From contig JAODUO010001074.1 in NCBI GenBank assembly GCA_025642075.2, forward strand, positions 72,501 to 136,500: a stretch of 64,000 bases of DNA, written 5' to 3'. Below are positions 26,600 through 51,942 of this stretch, piece after piece (within the stretch, counting starts at the first letter, position 1; each line of letters opens with the position of its first letter). Made by a program: the position numbers and the translations under genes. The notes under the pieces are model-generated. The model saw nothing but the letters and a program-made list of their open reading frames with translations. It searched no databases and had not been told where the DNA came from. The DNA comes from Ridgeia piscesae (lineage: Eukaryota; Annelida; Polychaeta; Sabellida; Siboglinidae).

Positions 26600-29500
26600 C
26601 GCGAGCAAGTGGGCGTGCGCGCATGTGTCTTTGTCATGAAATATAATACTAATAATTATTATCTCAAAATAAATATGCTGCAGGATGTTTATTTTCATTT
26701 TTCAGCAGTTAATCTGTTGCCGAATTTTGAACATCGTGAACATCTGCAATTGGTACACCAGGTAAAGTACTCCAGAATAAAGCCTACATCATTAAAACAT
26801 GAAGCCACAGTTGTAATCAAGCAATTTATTGTCAAGATTTTGCAGTCTGGAAGTCACGTATCCACATATTCACTGTTAACCACACTTTAACACATCTTGT
26901 CATTTCGAGATCATGTTAACACATCTTAACGCCTTGTAATTTTGATATTGGTATTAACAGCGAGGTTGGCGTTTTGTTTCTAAAATCAGCCAGTGACTGT
27001 TTTTCCACTGCGATATCTCATAATACTGTTTTTTTTAACAACACAGATGATATACGGTGCGTAACTGTTGTGCAGTTAATCAGGAAAACTCTATCGTAGT
27101 GTCAATGTTGTGAAGTAGTCTGAGACTAAACGATATAAAAACAACAACGTATTTTCTCCACAACAACAATGCTCTACATATCTACAAACAAATAAGTAAA
27201 TCCTATTGATGCACAACATTGTTTTTTACTGTGTGCGGATATATAATTTATATAACGTATAAATACCGATCGAGAAGCAGCTTTTTAATGATTATATAGC
27301 ACTGATAGAGGTAATAATTTGATTCGTCCGCATTACCAGCACGTAGTCTTGTGATTTCCCATCAGGCTACACGAATCACAACCCAGTTCGAGGCTCTGTT
27401 TCCCATACCAACTTATACAGTTATATCTTCTTTAATACTGAATGCGTTATTTTCTAGTTACATAAAATACTTTGACAGACTCGTCATGACATGTATTGTC
27501 GACGTTCAACACTGTTTGTGAGTGACGCCGTCGAATAATCGAACCATAAACACGAAACCACAACAACAAAATCAACCACCGAAAAGGAAGAGCTACTGTG
27601 TAAACTGTTGTCGGGCCATAGCGTTCTCACAGTTTGTAGTTGGGATTGTGTGGCAGATGCCCACAAACCCATCTGTTTTGTGGGGGCTACTTCCCATCCG
27701 CCTCAGGCTATTCTCCCCTCCCCTTCTCTCAACTCCCCTCCCCACATATTTAAGGTCCAACATTCCAAAATTGTTGGAGTCCATTGTTGACCTAGTTTTG
27801 AGGTCAGCGACATTTGGCATTATTTTATATGACCACCCTCCCGTTTCCTGCAATACACTCATGACATTACTATAAAAGAAAGATCACTGCTCTATTTAGA
27901 TAATCAACATATCACAGTTTAGCTTTTCTATAGAACATGCGATTATTCATTAGGATCTTGTTTACCAATCCGACATCATGCTTGATATCCGAAAACGATC
28001 AGGTACATAATTAATATGCGTGAGATTGTCACAACATCTAAAGGAACTTAATTGTTTTAATACAACACATTAACGACCAGCAGAAACGTGCTATCACCAT
28101 TGCACTCAGCTGTTTATGGATGTGGTAGAAATTTCAACTTTCCCTCTCCTAGGTGTTATGGGGGTAAATTCGTATCTGCCATAATTGTTGAGAGTTCAGC
28201 AAGAAAAATCGCACCTCTCCCTAATTTACCAGATCAATTTATAAGCTTTGAGGTCCAACCTTTTATCGCCCGCATTGTTACTTATACAAACAGCCCACTT
28301 TGTAACATTAACGCCGCTATCACACTTATAGACAAAATACACGAAATATAACTCAACTATGTACACTTCATTTAAGTTGACTGTTGCCATATATACACAT
28401 TACATATGTTCAGCTGTTCCGCATGATCGAACAAATTTGTTTTGTGTTGGCTTAACATTTCTTACGTCACTAGTTTCAGCAAACAATAGTAGCCCCTGAT
28501 TGAGTGTTTTACAACAATATGAAACCCAAAATGCAAACTGCTGAAGCTGTCGTTGCCTCCACCAATCCAGCAGTTCACGATCAAACCAACAACATAAATT
28601 ACACCGTGCAATGACAGAACAACAACTAATCTCAATACACTCACGTTTCCTGTGACACCAAATGACACTCGGCATCTCACTCGCCAATCATCCCTTCGGT
28701 AGATGGCATCATTTAGCAGTTGTGATTAACGACCAACATCTCGCGAGAAAAGAGGGCAAGCGCGCTTATTACCAACAAAAAGATCGTGAAAAGTAAAGAA
28801 ACCTTTTTTAAAGTTGCGAATTTCCAAGAGTCACAAGTTATGCTGATAGCAGAGTAGATAAAGTCGAAACCTATTCCAGATGGCTTGCATATTTTGTTTG
28901 TTGATACAACACTACAAAGACAATCAATCTATTAACCGACCACATGAAGACTACTTGTTTATGTAAGATCTAATTGCTTCAGTTTTTGGAATGGCATAAG
29001 ACCGAATGTCATTAAGGAAACAATGTGATCGCAAACATTTCGGTGTTGTAATGCTTTTCTATTTAGTTATTATGTAACTAGTCTTTCGCTAAATTTATTA
29101 CTGTTTTCCTTTTAAGCATGCATTTAAGCCCAGACTTAAGCAGAACGTGTTAGCACTTCGACATTATTTGAATTAGATTTTTCATAAGTAAAGACCCGGG
29201 GACAGTTTCACTGAGATAAAGAGCTTTTAAAGGAAAGTGTATCACTAAACAAAATCCGTTGTTAAATAAAAAAATTAAACCGCAAATATTACTTACCGAG
29301 GACATTATTTCCATGACACACCAGTGACAACGTTCTGTTGGCGCGTCATGATGTTGACAGTTTTCTGGTATTCAAGATTACTATTAATGAGCAACATTAA
29401 CATTAATGCATACAATTTATGAAATGTTCCCCAGACTTTGTTTTATCCACTCTGCTACCAGTAAACTTTCGGATACCACGCATGACGTTTACGTTGTGGG

Positions 29501-29610
29501 CTATATTTAGAAATGACCTTCACCAATCGTCTGCAAGCGCTGAAAGCGCTGCGCGACACGACCGGAAGTGATCGAGCGCGCATGACGAGCGGAAGTGGCC
29601 TACGTCGGTC
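26600..29610. other. Region 3' of CFAP77, nothing recognised
   Basis: Unique AT-rich DNA. The frames at 27,480-28,690 have no family resemblance. The CFAP77 3' UTR should occupy part of 29,300-29,620. Confidence 0.4.
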
Positions 29611-29620
29611 GCACTGGCCT

Positions 29621-42803
<13,183 letters not shown>

Positions 42804-42944
42804 TGTGTTATTTTACAGGGCACTTTCCACAGTTAATACAATCAAATAGCGCGACAGTTCACGAAGCCAATGCCCGCGATGTTTTGTTAACAATATGGCG
42901 TCATGATCTCCCGGGGCGACGGAATGGCGGAAATAAACCAACTA

Positions 42945-42958
42945 GTAACTATGGCATG
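42945..42958. promoter_or_regulatory. X-box-like (RFX) motif upstream of CFAP77
   Basis: GTAACTATGGCATG lies about 142 bp upstream of the CFAP77 ATG. It matches the RFX X-box consensus GTNRCC-N2-RGYAAC at 9 of 12 fixed positions. RFX factors drive ciliary genes in animals, so the place is right, but the match is imperfect. Two ATGGCG (YY1-like) words lie close by at about 42,895 and 42,934. Confidence 0.25.
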
Positions 42959-42989
42959 ATCGCTAGGTGGCACAACTGTCGCTACTAAA

Positions 42990-44330
42990 CTTCCCCTCAA
43001 ACGATTAAAAAGTCGTCGTATGTTCAAATATTCTATATATATAACTTAGCATCTAAGTTGCTTACATTTGTAATTATACAAAGGGGATGGAGTCGCTTCA
43101 AGTTATTTAGAGCACCCATCAGAATGATGTACATTGTTAGATTTGTTACACTGGCTTAGTGAGATGTCCCGGATGTACCGTTTCAGCCTATGCCGTGTTT
43201 AACAGTTTGAACAAGGTTTAATTAACACAGGTGCCGTCCACAACTAAGCTCCAGATAGCATGTGACTGAGAGCTGACAAAAAATAATAATGTTATTTCTT
43301 ATAAAATTGTACATGAATTAGTATCATATATAAAATGTTAAATAAAAAAAAGTAAAATGCCACTAAACATGCTACCAAATAAAATACGTACGTGATCCCT
43401 AAAAATACAAAAGTAAAACAAAAAATACATAAAATGTATTACAATAATAACAATGCATTCGCTACATGTTCGGATAGTTCGACCCAGTTCACAAAAATGC
43501 AGACGCGTCGCGTTGGATGATTCGGCTCACGGGGAAGCGGGAGTTCAAAGGGACGAAAATCTAAGGACGGAGGACTCGTCCAACGGCCTTTAGAGTGATT
43601 ACACTAAAAACTACAATCGCATCAAACACGTATACGCATGCGCGTTCAAACATTGGTCTAGCTAACATCACTTATTTGTGTTAATTTAATAACATTTATG
43701 AAAACACAAATTAATGGATGAGCGATTTAAAAAAACAATCAAGACGTTTTTTAAACAATTATAATAATGCCATGCATGCTAGTTACATAATATATTTTCG
43801 CGCTGGATCATTGACGAAATCGAGCGCATTGCGCCAGCTTGCTTAGTCTCGCTTAACCGATTGTCGGTCGGCTGCGTATAACTACGCCGAGAAGACAGTC
43901 TGGTGATTTTGAATATTATCCGCGTGATCGAAACAATGCTGTTACCTCACGGATATTGGTTAATCCTGCCGTAATTTCTAATAAAAAACCTTTATGTGGG
44001 ACCGCCCTACCAGATAACGTTGTGACTCGGAAACGTGGCTAGTTTGCTGATAAATTATATAACACAAGTCGGAATGTATGTTATTTCAGGTAAAAAGCCA
44101 TATACAATTGGTACATATATTAGCACATTTAAGTAGCCTATAAAAGATCAAATATGTTAAAAAATGAATAGATAAAAATAAATAAGGTTATAGTTAGATA
44201 AATGTAAAATTGTAGAAAAACAGATAAATTAAATAGCAATATACAGGATGTGAGTGTATAATAAATATGCAATTAATTCATGTAAATAAACACTGTTTGA
44301 AAAGTATGCTATATAAACAACTTACTGACT
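42990..44330. other. Region upstream of CFAP77, nothing recognised
   Basis: Contains the CFAP77 promoter side and then AT-rich unique DNA up to the LINE tail. Confidence 0.4.
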
Positions 44331-44331
44331 T

Positions 44332-44414
<83 letters not shown>

Positions 44415-44451
44415 ATAATAATAAAGTTATATGCGAGACATGATGACTATC

Positions 44452-47047
44452 TTACAGATTTACTGTGTACAACGAATTGGCCCAGCTAATCCTCATTGGG
44501 CCATTTACTATTTCAAAACAATTGTACATAACCCTAATCAAGTAATTATTTATGTTAAAAGTGGTTTTTTTTTAAACCATAAATGTTCTTACGCAATATG
44601 GCGTCAAATGTATCAATGGCATTATTAGGAAACATACTACTCGCGCTGTCCCGTCGGTTATATCCCAAAATCCGTCTATGCATATTGTTGTAGGCAACTT
44701 TAGCTTTTAAATAAGAGCCCTTATTGAAGTTAACCCATAATTGGCAACAATAAGTTGTACAGCAATATGCATGAAACAGACGTAGTTTAACACCCACGGA
44801 ACAGTGGTGACATTTTCTGATAATGCTATTAGACCTAGCATAAAAATTACGAAGATGTCTCAAAATATCTCCGTCATCTTTCAGGTCATTGCATATTATC
44901 ACACCCAAAAATGTTGCTTCTTTGACATATGCAAGCTTGTTTACGTTTATATATATATACATATCCGGACATTTCAGGTTAAGACCACGTGGTTTGAAGA
45001 CCATACACAACGACTTGATAGGGTTATATTCAACATCATTTACAAGCCCAAACTTTGCACCTATGTTCAGCAAACCCTGAAGCCCACTAGAACTGGGAGC
45101 AATAACACATTATGTCATCAGCATAGAACACGTGATTAGTGCAGTAGTTGTGTATGTGGCAACCTATACCAGCACTATTTAGCATATTGCTCAGATCATC
45201 AATGTATACGATAAATAAATATGAGGACAAAATCCCACCTTGTCGAACACCATTCGAAACATTAAAAATGTCTGATATTGTAGAACCCCATTTGATACAG
45301 AATGTTTGGGTTCTGTACCAGTACAAGAGGATACAGATAAGTACAACAGGCACACCTCGATTAAGCAATTTTCTAAAAAGCGTCCTGTTATTGACTCTGT
45401 GAAATGCTTTTGAAGCATCTAGAAAGTATGAATACACCGGGCTATTGTTACTTTTATAGTACTGAATAACATTTTTTAAAGCAAATATACAGTGGTCAGT
45501 AGGATGTCCCTTCTTAAATCCAAATTGATTGTCGGTTGTATTAAGATATGGTGTCAAAAGTTCCAGCAATATAATTTCAAATATTTTTGAGGCAACGGTA
45601 ACAAGCGCAATTGGTCTGTAGTTATTTACGTTGATCGTGTCTCCAGACTTATTTTTATCAATGGAATTATAATAGTTTTCATAAAGTCATCAGGTAGATG
45701 ATCATGAGAAATCACTTTATTATAGAAAATGGACAACAGTATAGTTATGCGCCTATCTGAATGAATAAAGTGTTCGGCAGATAGACCATCGTTGCCACAT
45801 GCTTTTCCAGATTTCAACTTATCGATAGCATTTTTAATCATACAAGGAGTTATGAGTAAGTTATTTCCATAACACAAATATTCTGTGTTTTGTACACACT
45901 CTTTCACATTTTGCATATTTGCATCTGGTGCAACCTGGTTTTCCGCATTAGTTCACAGACTGGGCCATGCTTAGGTTTTCCCATATCACGCCATAAAATA
46001 TAGTAATATCTAGCTTCAGTGTGCGCTTCCTTAACACAAACATTCCATCCAGGTACAATGTAGCCTTGGCACAATGTTTTTTTGCATGTAGTAATCGTTT
46101 CAAGACTAGATACCCGAAGCGCATTACATATATCATCGAATACATTGTCAATGTCACTTATTTGCTGTCTGTTTGAACAGTTAGAATTAGTGCACGTACA
46201 TGAGTCTGAAATGTGTATTCTGTCTAGATGAACAGCACTACACTTTCCATATTCTTTGATATTACAATCTTTTGCATTAGACCATCTAAAGATAGGAGGT
46301 ATTTTGTCAGCATGTTTCTCGTTATTAACACATCTTTCTGCAGTTAGAGCAGTAGAGATCACTAGTCCTACAAGAAGGTGATCCGAACTAGGACATTTAT
46401 CTAATATATATGATCATCGAGTTTACACTGTGAGAGCAGATAAAGTGATCTAACCACGAGGTAGAGTTGTGAGCATCACTTACATACATATACGTATTGC
46501 TAGATCGACCAAAAATATCATAATCTGAGATAACCAAACCAGTATTCTCACACATAGCAATTAATTCAGATTCAAAAGGGGTGTTAACAGCAGCATTAAA
46601 ATCACCAGTGATAACAAAATTGGACGTGTCCTTTTCTTCAATTATAGACGCAATTTTACCCAACTAGTTACAAAATTCCTCAAAGTTGTCAGATGACTGG
46701 TAAGGCAGGTATACATTTAAAATAAACAATTTGCCATAATTTGTATTAATGTTAATTCCAAGTAATCTGTTATCTTGTAAATCACAAATTGTACAAGCAT
46801 GTGAAATCGATTTTCTCCATAAAACACCAATACCACCAAATGGGCGTCCAACTTGTATACCGAGGTTGTCATTCATAGCACTGACCGCATATGCTTCAAA
46901 TGCTTTATGAATAGAACGCAATAAAGAGATGTCTTCACTAGCGAGCCATAGCTCTTGCAAAATTATGACATCAAACTGTTCACAAAGAAGTAAAATATCG
47001 TAAACAGATGACTTAAAATCATGACAGTTAAACGTTAAAATTTTCAA
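44452..47047 (-). pseudogene. LINE ORF2: endonuclease plus reverse transcriptase remnant
   Basis: The endonuclease begins LKILTFNCHDFKSS, with LQELWL, TGDFNAAV and SWLDHFI in order. After a frameshift near 46,405 the SDHLLVGL motif follows, so the catalytic residues of an apurinic-type endonuclease/phosphatase fold remain. One in-frame TAG lies at 46664-46666. A linker (46362-45904) leads into the reverse transcriptase: GKACGNDGLSAEHF, NYRPIALVTVASKIFE, FGFKKGHPTDHCI, LDASKAFHRVN, SNGVRQGG and the catalytic FYADD. One frameshift lies near 45,655 (an A lost from a run) and one near 45,095. The C-terminal domain, with the YCCTTYCCQLW stretch, extends to about 44,452 with another shift in a run near 44,565. 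There is no in-frame ATG at its 5' end. It once nicked DNA and copied RNA in the nucleus. Confidence 0.85.
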
Positions 47048-47112
47048 TCCATTAAGTATTGTATGATTGAATGTTATCTAGAAACAATGCAATCTGGGTT
47101 TCAAACATCCAC

Positions 47113-48246
47113 TTATTCAAGGAAAGCACGGACCATAACACCAGACGGCCACACCCTGGAGTCTAGCAGTAGGTGTTGATCACGAGGTGTCAGTCTAACA
47201 CAGAAAGACGAGTAGGTGTCAAATTTCGTTCTCCAAGGTTCACATTACACAGATAAGCCAGTCTCTCGCTTGACGTGTGTCGCCAGGTCTTTGGGGTTAG
47301 TAGATCTTGCGAGTCGCGTGATGAAAACACCGACTTGTTTTCTGGCTTTGGACGTACTCGCACGTCTCTGGGTTAGCGAAGCGAATATTGGATGACGTGC
47401 CATTCCCTCGAATCATGGCCGAGTAGGTCTGGGTGGTGGTCAACGATGCAGGACGTCCATGCTTGTTCGTTTGTCTGCGGCCTCTCTCTGGTCACCGATC
47501 GACTCAGCGTAGGTGTTACGCCTGGCCTGAGTAGAGGCAGACGTTTGCCGGTTGTTGTTGACGCCCTTCTGCTGACGTTGCGTAGGAGGTGGAGTCGTCT
47601 GTTGAATACGGGCAAGGAGGACTAAGTCGTCATCGGTGCACTCGGATTTGTCAACTACATCGATGACATGTTGATCATCCATGTCATCAGAGACAGCGCA
47701 AGTAGAGCGCGGCGAATGGTGCTCAGCGGAAACGGATTCAGGTGAACTGCGCACTTGGCACTTAGCGATCTGAGCCTTCATCAACGTTTCGTGGGACTCT
47801 TGTAAAATTAACAAGTGGAGTTTGACTGACTCCATGTCTTTCACCAGCGATGACACATCGAAACAGTTCATTGATAACGGCGGAAGGCGAGACAATTCCT
47901 TGGCTACGTAACAAGGCACGGACTGGGGAGGCATCTCCAGGAAAATGTTCAAAATATCTTGTATGTTGTTGAGACTCTTATCTTTGCCCTTTCGCTTGAT
48001 AAGCCGCGGGGCGTCACGATCATTAAACGCCGTCTGGAACAGAATGTTCTTGGCGGATGCAATGTCATCATCAGAATAAAAACCGATAAGTAGCTTGATG
48101 ATCATGGCATAAGGAAGAGTGTTGATTTTGTCTGACACAAACGTAAGTAGTTCGTTGACAACAAATTGATCGGCTTCTGTGACGTAAAAGTTCTCAATGT
48201 TAGCAGACGATGTAGGTTGGGTCGGTTCGTCCGACTGCGTCGCCAT
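47113..48246 (-). pseudogene. LINE ORF1 protein remnant
   Basis: The frame runs from ATG at 48246 (MATQSDEPTQPT; an alternative ATG lies five codons upstream) for 377 codons to TAA at 47113. The N-terminal part has the LIGFYSDDDIASAKNILFQ and RKGKDKSLNNIQDIL segments seen in ORF1-like proteins beside invertebrate LINEs. The C-terminal part reads VGVFITRLARSTNPKDLA and then FDTYSSFCVRL and WPSGVMVRAFLE, a compact domain typical of these proteins. In-frame stops interrupt it: TGA at 47440, another TGA about 27 nt further on, and TAA near 47,260. All segments are in one frame, so the damage is point mutation only. The likely ancestral role is RNA binding in the retrotransposition particle. Confidence 0.72.
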
Positions 48247-48399
48247 TGTACGTGATGACAATGTTTAAGTGAGAGATAGTTGGGGACTTGCCGAACTGCG
48301 TAGACGAGCAAGTAAATGTTTCGTTCGCACAACAATGGTTACTTGTAATCTGTAGTAAATTGTGGAGACACACTACTACACTGGACGTTTATAAAACGT

Positions 48400-49116
48400 A
48401 CTGACTAAAACGTGGTTCTGAAAAAGTTCGTCATTCTATAAATTTACCATTTGAACGGAGCATCAGAAATGTAACGATCACTCACAATAGAAGAAATCAA
48501 TTACTTGTACATGTAATACAGAATACACAGGCTATACAGCAAAGGTGGGGGAACTGACCACACAATTGTTAACTAAATGCACGGTGGCTCAAGGCGCCTA
48601 TAACCCCAACTAGCGTAGGGGCGCATTTCCTCAAGCCACCAGAAGTGTTAAACATCAATGATACCTAAGAGGTACGGAAAATGCTGTGTGTAGAAATAGC
48701 CTTGCCCTAACAACCCTTGGAAGTTGTACACAGAAACGACAGTATAACAACAATAATATACAACAGTAGAAAAACAAAACTATCAAGCTGTGTACAAATA
48801 TATGAAGCAAGAGGTTGTTATGTTAAAGTCAATATAATGCACGCAATAGGTAATGCACGTCAATAAGTAGGCGACTAGAAACATTAAGATACGTACATAC
48901 AAACCACAATATGCAATACAAACGAGAGCCCATTATTTACCTCTTGTAAATGATGTCTGAATTTCTGTGAGCACATATGTAGTGTGGGGTGATTAGAAAT
49001 GATGTTTTTGTGCAGCGTGGGATCAGAGTTGTCAAATTATGACAGCTGTCAGTCGGTGCATTTATGCGTATATTAATACAGTTGTCATTTTGCTTGGTGA
49101 TGTAATCAGGGTGTGT
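48400..49116. other. Unique DNA upstream of the LINE
   Basis: An imperfect inverted repeat GGTGGCTCAAGG / CCTCAAGCCACC at 48,582-48,640 is the only structure seen. The LINE 5' end may extend into this stretch. Confidence 0.35.
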
Positions 49117-49157
49117 CTAAAAGCCCGAGTTTTCGTTAACAAGCTTGATATTGTGTG

Positions 49158-49201
<44 letters not shown>

Positions 49202-49380
49202 TGTGTGTGTCACAAGCTTACTTAAATAATCAAGAAGTAATTTTAAGACTTCTGCATTATACACGATATACATAGTGGTCATATTGTACTGTGCGGCCAT
49301 ATCCCTGTGTCACTGGTCACGAAAACTCGGGCTTTTAGCATTTTCTAGTAGGAAACGCTAAAAACCCGAGGTTTCGTGAT
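49117..49380. mobile_element. Small inverted-repeat element around a GT/GTGC array
   Basis: TAAAAGCCCGAGTTTTCGT (49117-49135) is repeated as its exact reverse complement at 49319-49337, and a weaker copy (CTAAAAACCCGAGGTTTCGT) follows at 49359. A GT then GTGC array (49153-49210) lies between them. This is the same layout as other microsatellite-bearing fold-back elements in the window. Confidence 0.5.
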
Positions 49381-49526
49381 CATTTTACAAGTGAAATAGA
49401 TTGCATGCGCTAAAAGAAATGTCTTCACAGTGTGTACTAAGATCAACAATTTAATTCACATCGGTGGAAATATAAACTTAATAATTCTGGATACGTTCAT
49501 AGGCGAAAACGCAAAAACCTGAATAT

Positions 49527-49652
<126 letters not shown>

Positions 49653-49659
49653 ATATTCA

Positions 49660-50240
49660 TTGGCCGGAGATTGCGTTTACCAGTTTATCGTTTATAACAT
49701 GCATGCGTATTTTGATACTTGAATGCTGTCAGGTCCGATAATCCTGCTTATTTTGTTAACAATATCAATTTTGAGCTCAGCTACGTCATCGACACGTTCC
49801 CTGCTAGTCTCCCCACCATAAAGTGGCTCGACGGTGTTGCCAATATACAAATAATACATCAAGTTCAGGAGAGGCAGGAGCAGACTTAAAAATCCGAAGT
49901 TATTGTGTATTTTTGTTGTCCATAACCATGTTTATTGTCAATCATTTGAAATATGGCAAGACAAGAAAGAAACAAGTTTGACATAATAATAGGGTAATGT
50001 ACTTGTGTGTTGGTATATAATAGAAATGTCTTCATTCAATGAGGCAACCTTGGCTTATTGTAAACAAACACCTCATTAATACTTCTCGTTTGGGATAGTT
50101 ATATCAGTGAGGATATACAGTAGTATTGATGACAGCCATCATTACAAATAGCGGAAATATATACCGGAGAAGCAAAAAAATTATATATTTGAAATCAGAA
50201 TACCCTAAAACATATACACTCACATACCACAATTATTGCT
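49660..50240. other. Unique DNA, nothing recognised
   Basis: AT-rich, no supported exon or repeat. Confidence 0.4.
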
Positions 50241-50244
50241 ATGC

Positions 50245-51646
50245 ATGCCAGTAGTATAGAGTGGGTAAATCAAGGGATGGAGGAGGGCAAAGGTCAAGTG
50301 GCGCCCCCTGGTGGATAGCGGAAAGTTGTGAACTAATAGTATCTATATTCGTGCTGCGTCTTAATTTTTTTAATATTTCAAAATTAGGTCAATGGTGTTA
50401 GGGGTCAAAGTAGCGCCCCTGGTGTATACATGGTGATGTCTGTACCAATGGAGGAAATGCCTCATCCTTGGTAGGAATGGGTGTTAACCCAGCTGATTTG
50501 TGTTGGCGAACGGGACTTCTGACGGCGTCTGCGTAAGACCAACCGGTTCTCATAAGGTTAGCCATAGCAACAAGGTTGAATGTCGGAGAACGCAAAGTTG
50601 AATGTCGGAGAACGAATGACAGCCTCCAAAAACGGACGTCTTATATATGTTTAGAGGTGGTCGTTAGAGTCACGTGGGGGTGCCGAAAAGGTTCCAACCA
50701 ATCACAACTCGACAAAACGCACGGCGACACGACGATACATTGTTGCAAGAATGGTATTATTGCATCAGCGCACCAGTTTATTGTAACATTGTATCGAGTT
50801 GGATGACAAAAAAGAGTGAAGTCACCGAGTACATCAGTTGACGGATGTAATATTAAATCACGTGACCGTGCCGAAATTAATTGTTGTAGAAAACAACGCT
50901 GACCGCGTTGTAAGCGATATATTTTTTAATAAGATTTAAATCATACCTTCCAGAATTGAAACCAATCACTGGTAATTCTTTAAGAAATCTATTCTTTAAG
51001 AGAAGCAATCAATTTATAAATATCTTCAGGTGCCGAAATTAATTGTTGTAGAAAAGAACGCCGACCGCGTTGTAAGCCTTACCCCTAAAAAGCACGGACT
51101 TCTGAGTAACCCTCCCCTAAAAAGCACGGACTTCTGAGTAACCCTCCCAAAAAAAACGGACTTCTGAGTAACACCCTTGCTTCGCGTCGCTCTCACCAGG
51201 ATCGCCTCGTTGACTATTTTTAGAAGTGGTTTAAACTTAAGAGACACATATTTTGGGGGTATTCACTGACGACGTATTCGTCAGATGGCCCCACTTGTTC
51301 GTTTACAAGGAGCGTTGACCGCCAGGGAGCGCTACATGAACTCTAACCCTTTTAACGTAATTTAAAAAAACATTTAACAATATTAAAACATAAGACACAC
51401 GTATTTATGGGTATTAGTTGAGGAAGTATTCGTCAGATGGCACCACATGTTCGTTGACCTAGTTTGGGGTTCACCATGTATACACCAGGGACGCTACTTT
51501 GATCCCTAACACCATTGACCTAATTTTGAAATATTAAAATGGCGCCATCAGTTACCACATTATCCACCAGGGGGCGCCACTTGACCTTTGACCTGCTCCC
51601 TCCCTCCTCCATCCCTTGATTTACCCACTCTATACTACTCATGCCG
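50245..51646. mobile_element. 1.4-kb element with long inverted repeats carrying CTCF-like words
   Basis: The arms are 50245-50437 and 51472-51646. Each runs inward from GTAGTATAGAGTGGGTAAAT through AGTGGCGCCCCCTGGTGG to AATTAGGTCAATGGTGTTAG. The interior holds a 19-bp direct repeat (TTGAATGTCGGAGAACG, 50575-50612), a 50-bp duplicate (50866 and 51030) and three units of CACGGACTTCTGAGTAAC (51060-51175). A minus-strand frame at 50398-50595 contains SYADAVR, a word seen in retroelement gag or ORF1 proteins, but it is only 65 codons. I see no transposase. Confidence 0.6.
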
Positions 51647-51942
51647 TATTTATTAAGATAAAGCACAAATTCAAAAACGTAGTTTTTACTTTGTCACAAA
51701 ACAGAGGATTAATGGACCATGGTATACCCACGTCACCATGCTCAAACTGATTTTTCCATCAATGACACCTCCTGGATGTTGAATAAAGTCAGATCTGACA
51801 CTGTTGTAACATGTATTGGTAGTAGGGTGCAAGAAAATATGCTTCAGTTTGGTCGAAATCACAAACAATCGCCATATTCTGGGTCTACTTTTGGACCCTT
51901 AACCACCTTATCGGCATAAAACTGTCTAAAATATATTGCTAT

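Larger units (their letters stand above)
44333..48400 (-). mobile_element. Nearly full-length APE-type non-LTR retrotransposon (CR1/Nimb-like), inactivated
   Basis: In 5' to 3' order on the minus strand: a 5' untranslated part of uncertain start, ORF1 (48246-47113), ORF2 with an endonuclease and then a reverse transcriptase (47047-44452), an AT-rich tail with TTATTATT words (44410-44440), and a TA array (44333-44406) at the 3' end. Both ORFs carry a few in-frame stops and single-base frameshifts but are still easily readable, so the copy is fairly young. The wording of the RT (GKACGNDGLSAEHF, YADD, GVRQGG) resembles CR1-like LINEs common in marine invertebrates and fish. The clade is inferred from memory. 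The 5' boundary is not resolved. Confidence 0.85.

Noticed and set aside
27320..27410. Possible SINE head (CCCAGTTCGAGGCTC)
   Set aside because: Box A is not convincing and none of the shared SINE body words follow.
47392..47625. Plus-strand 77-codon ORF
   Set aside because: Shadow of LINE ORF1 on the minus strand.
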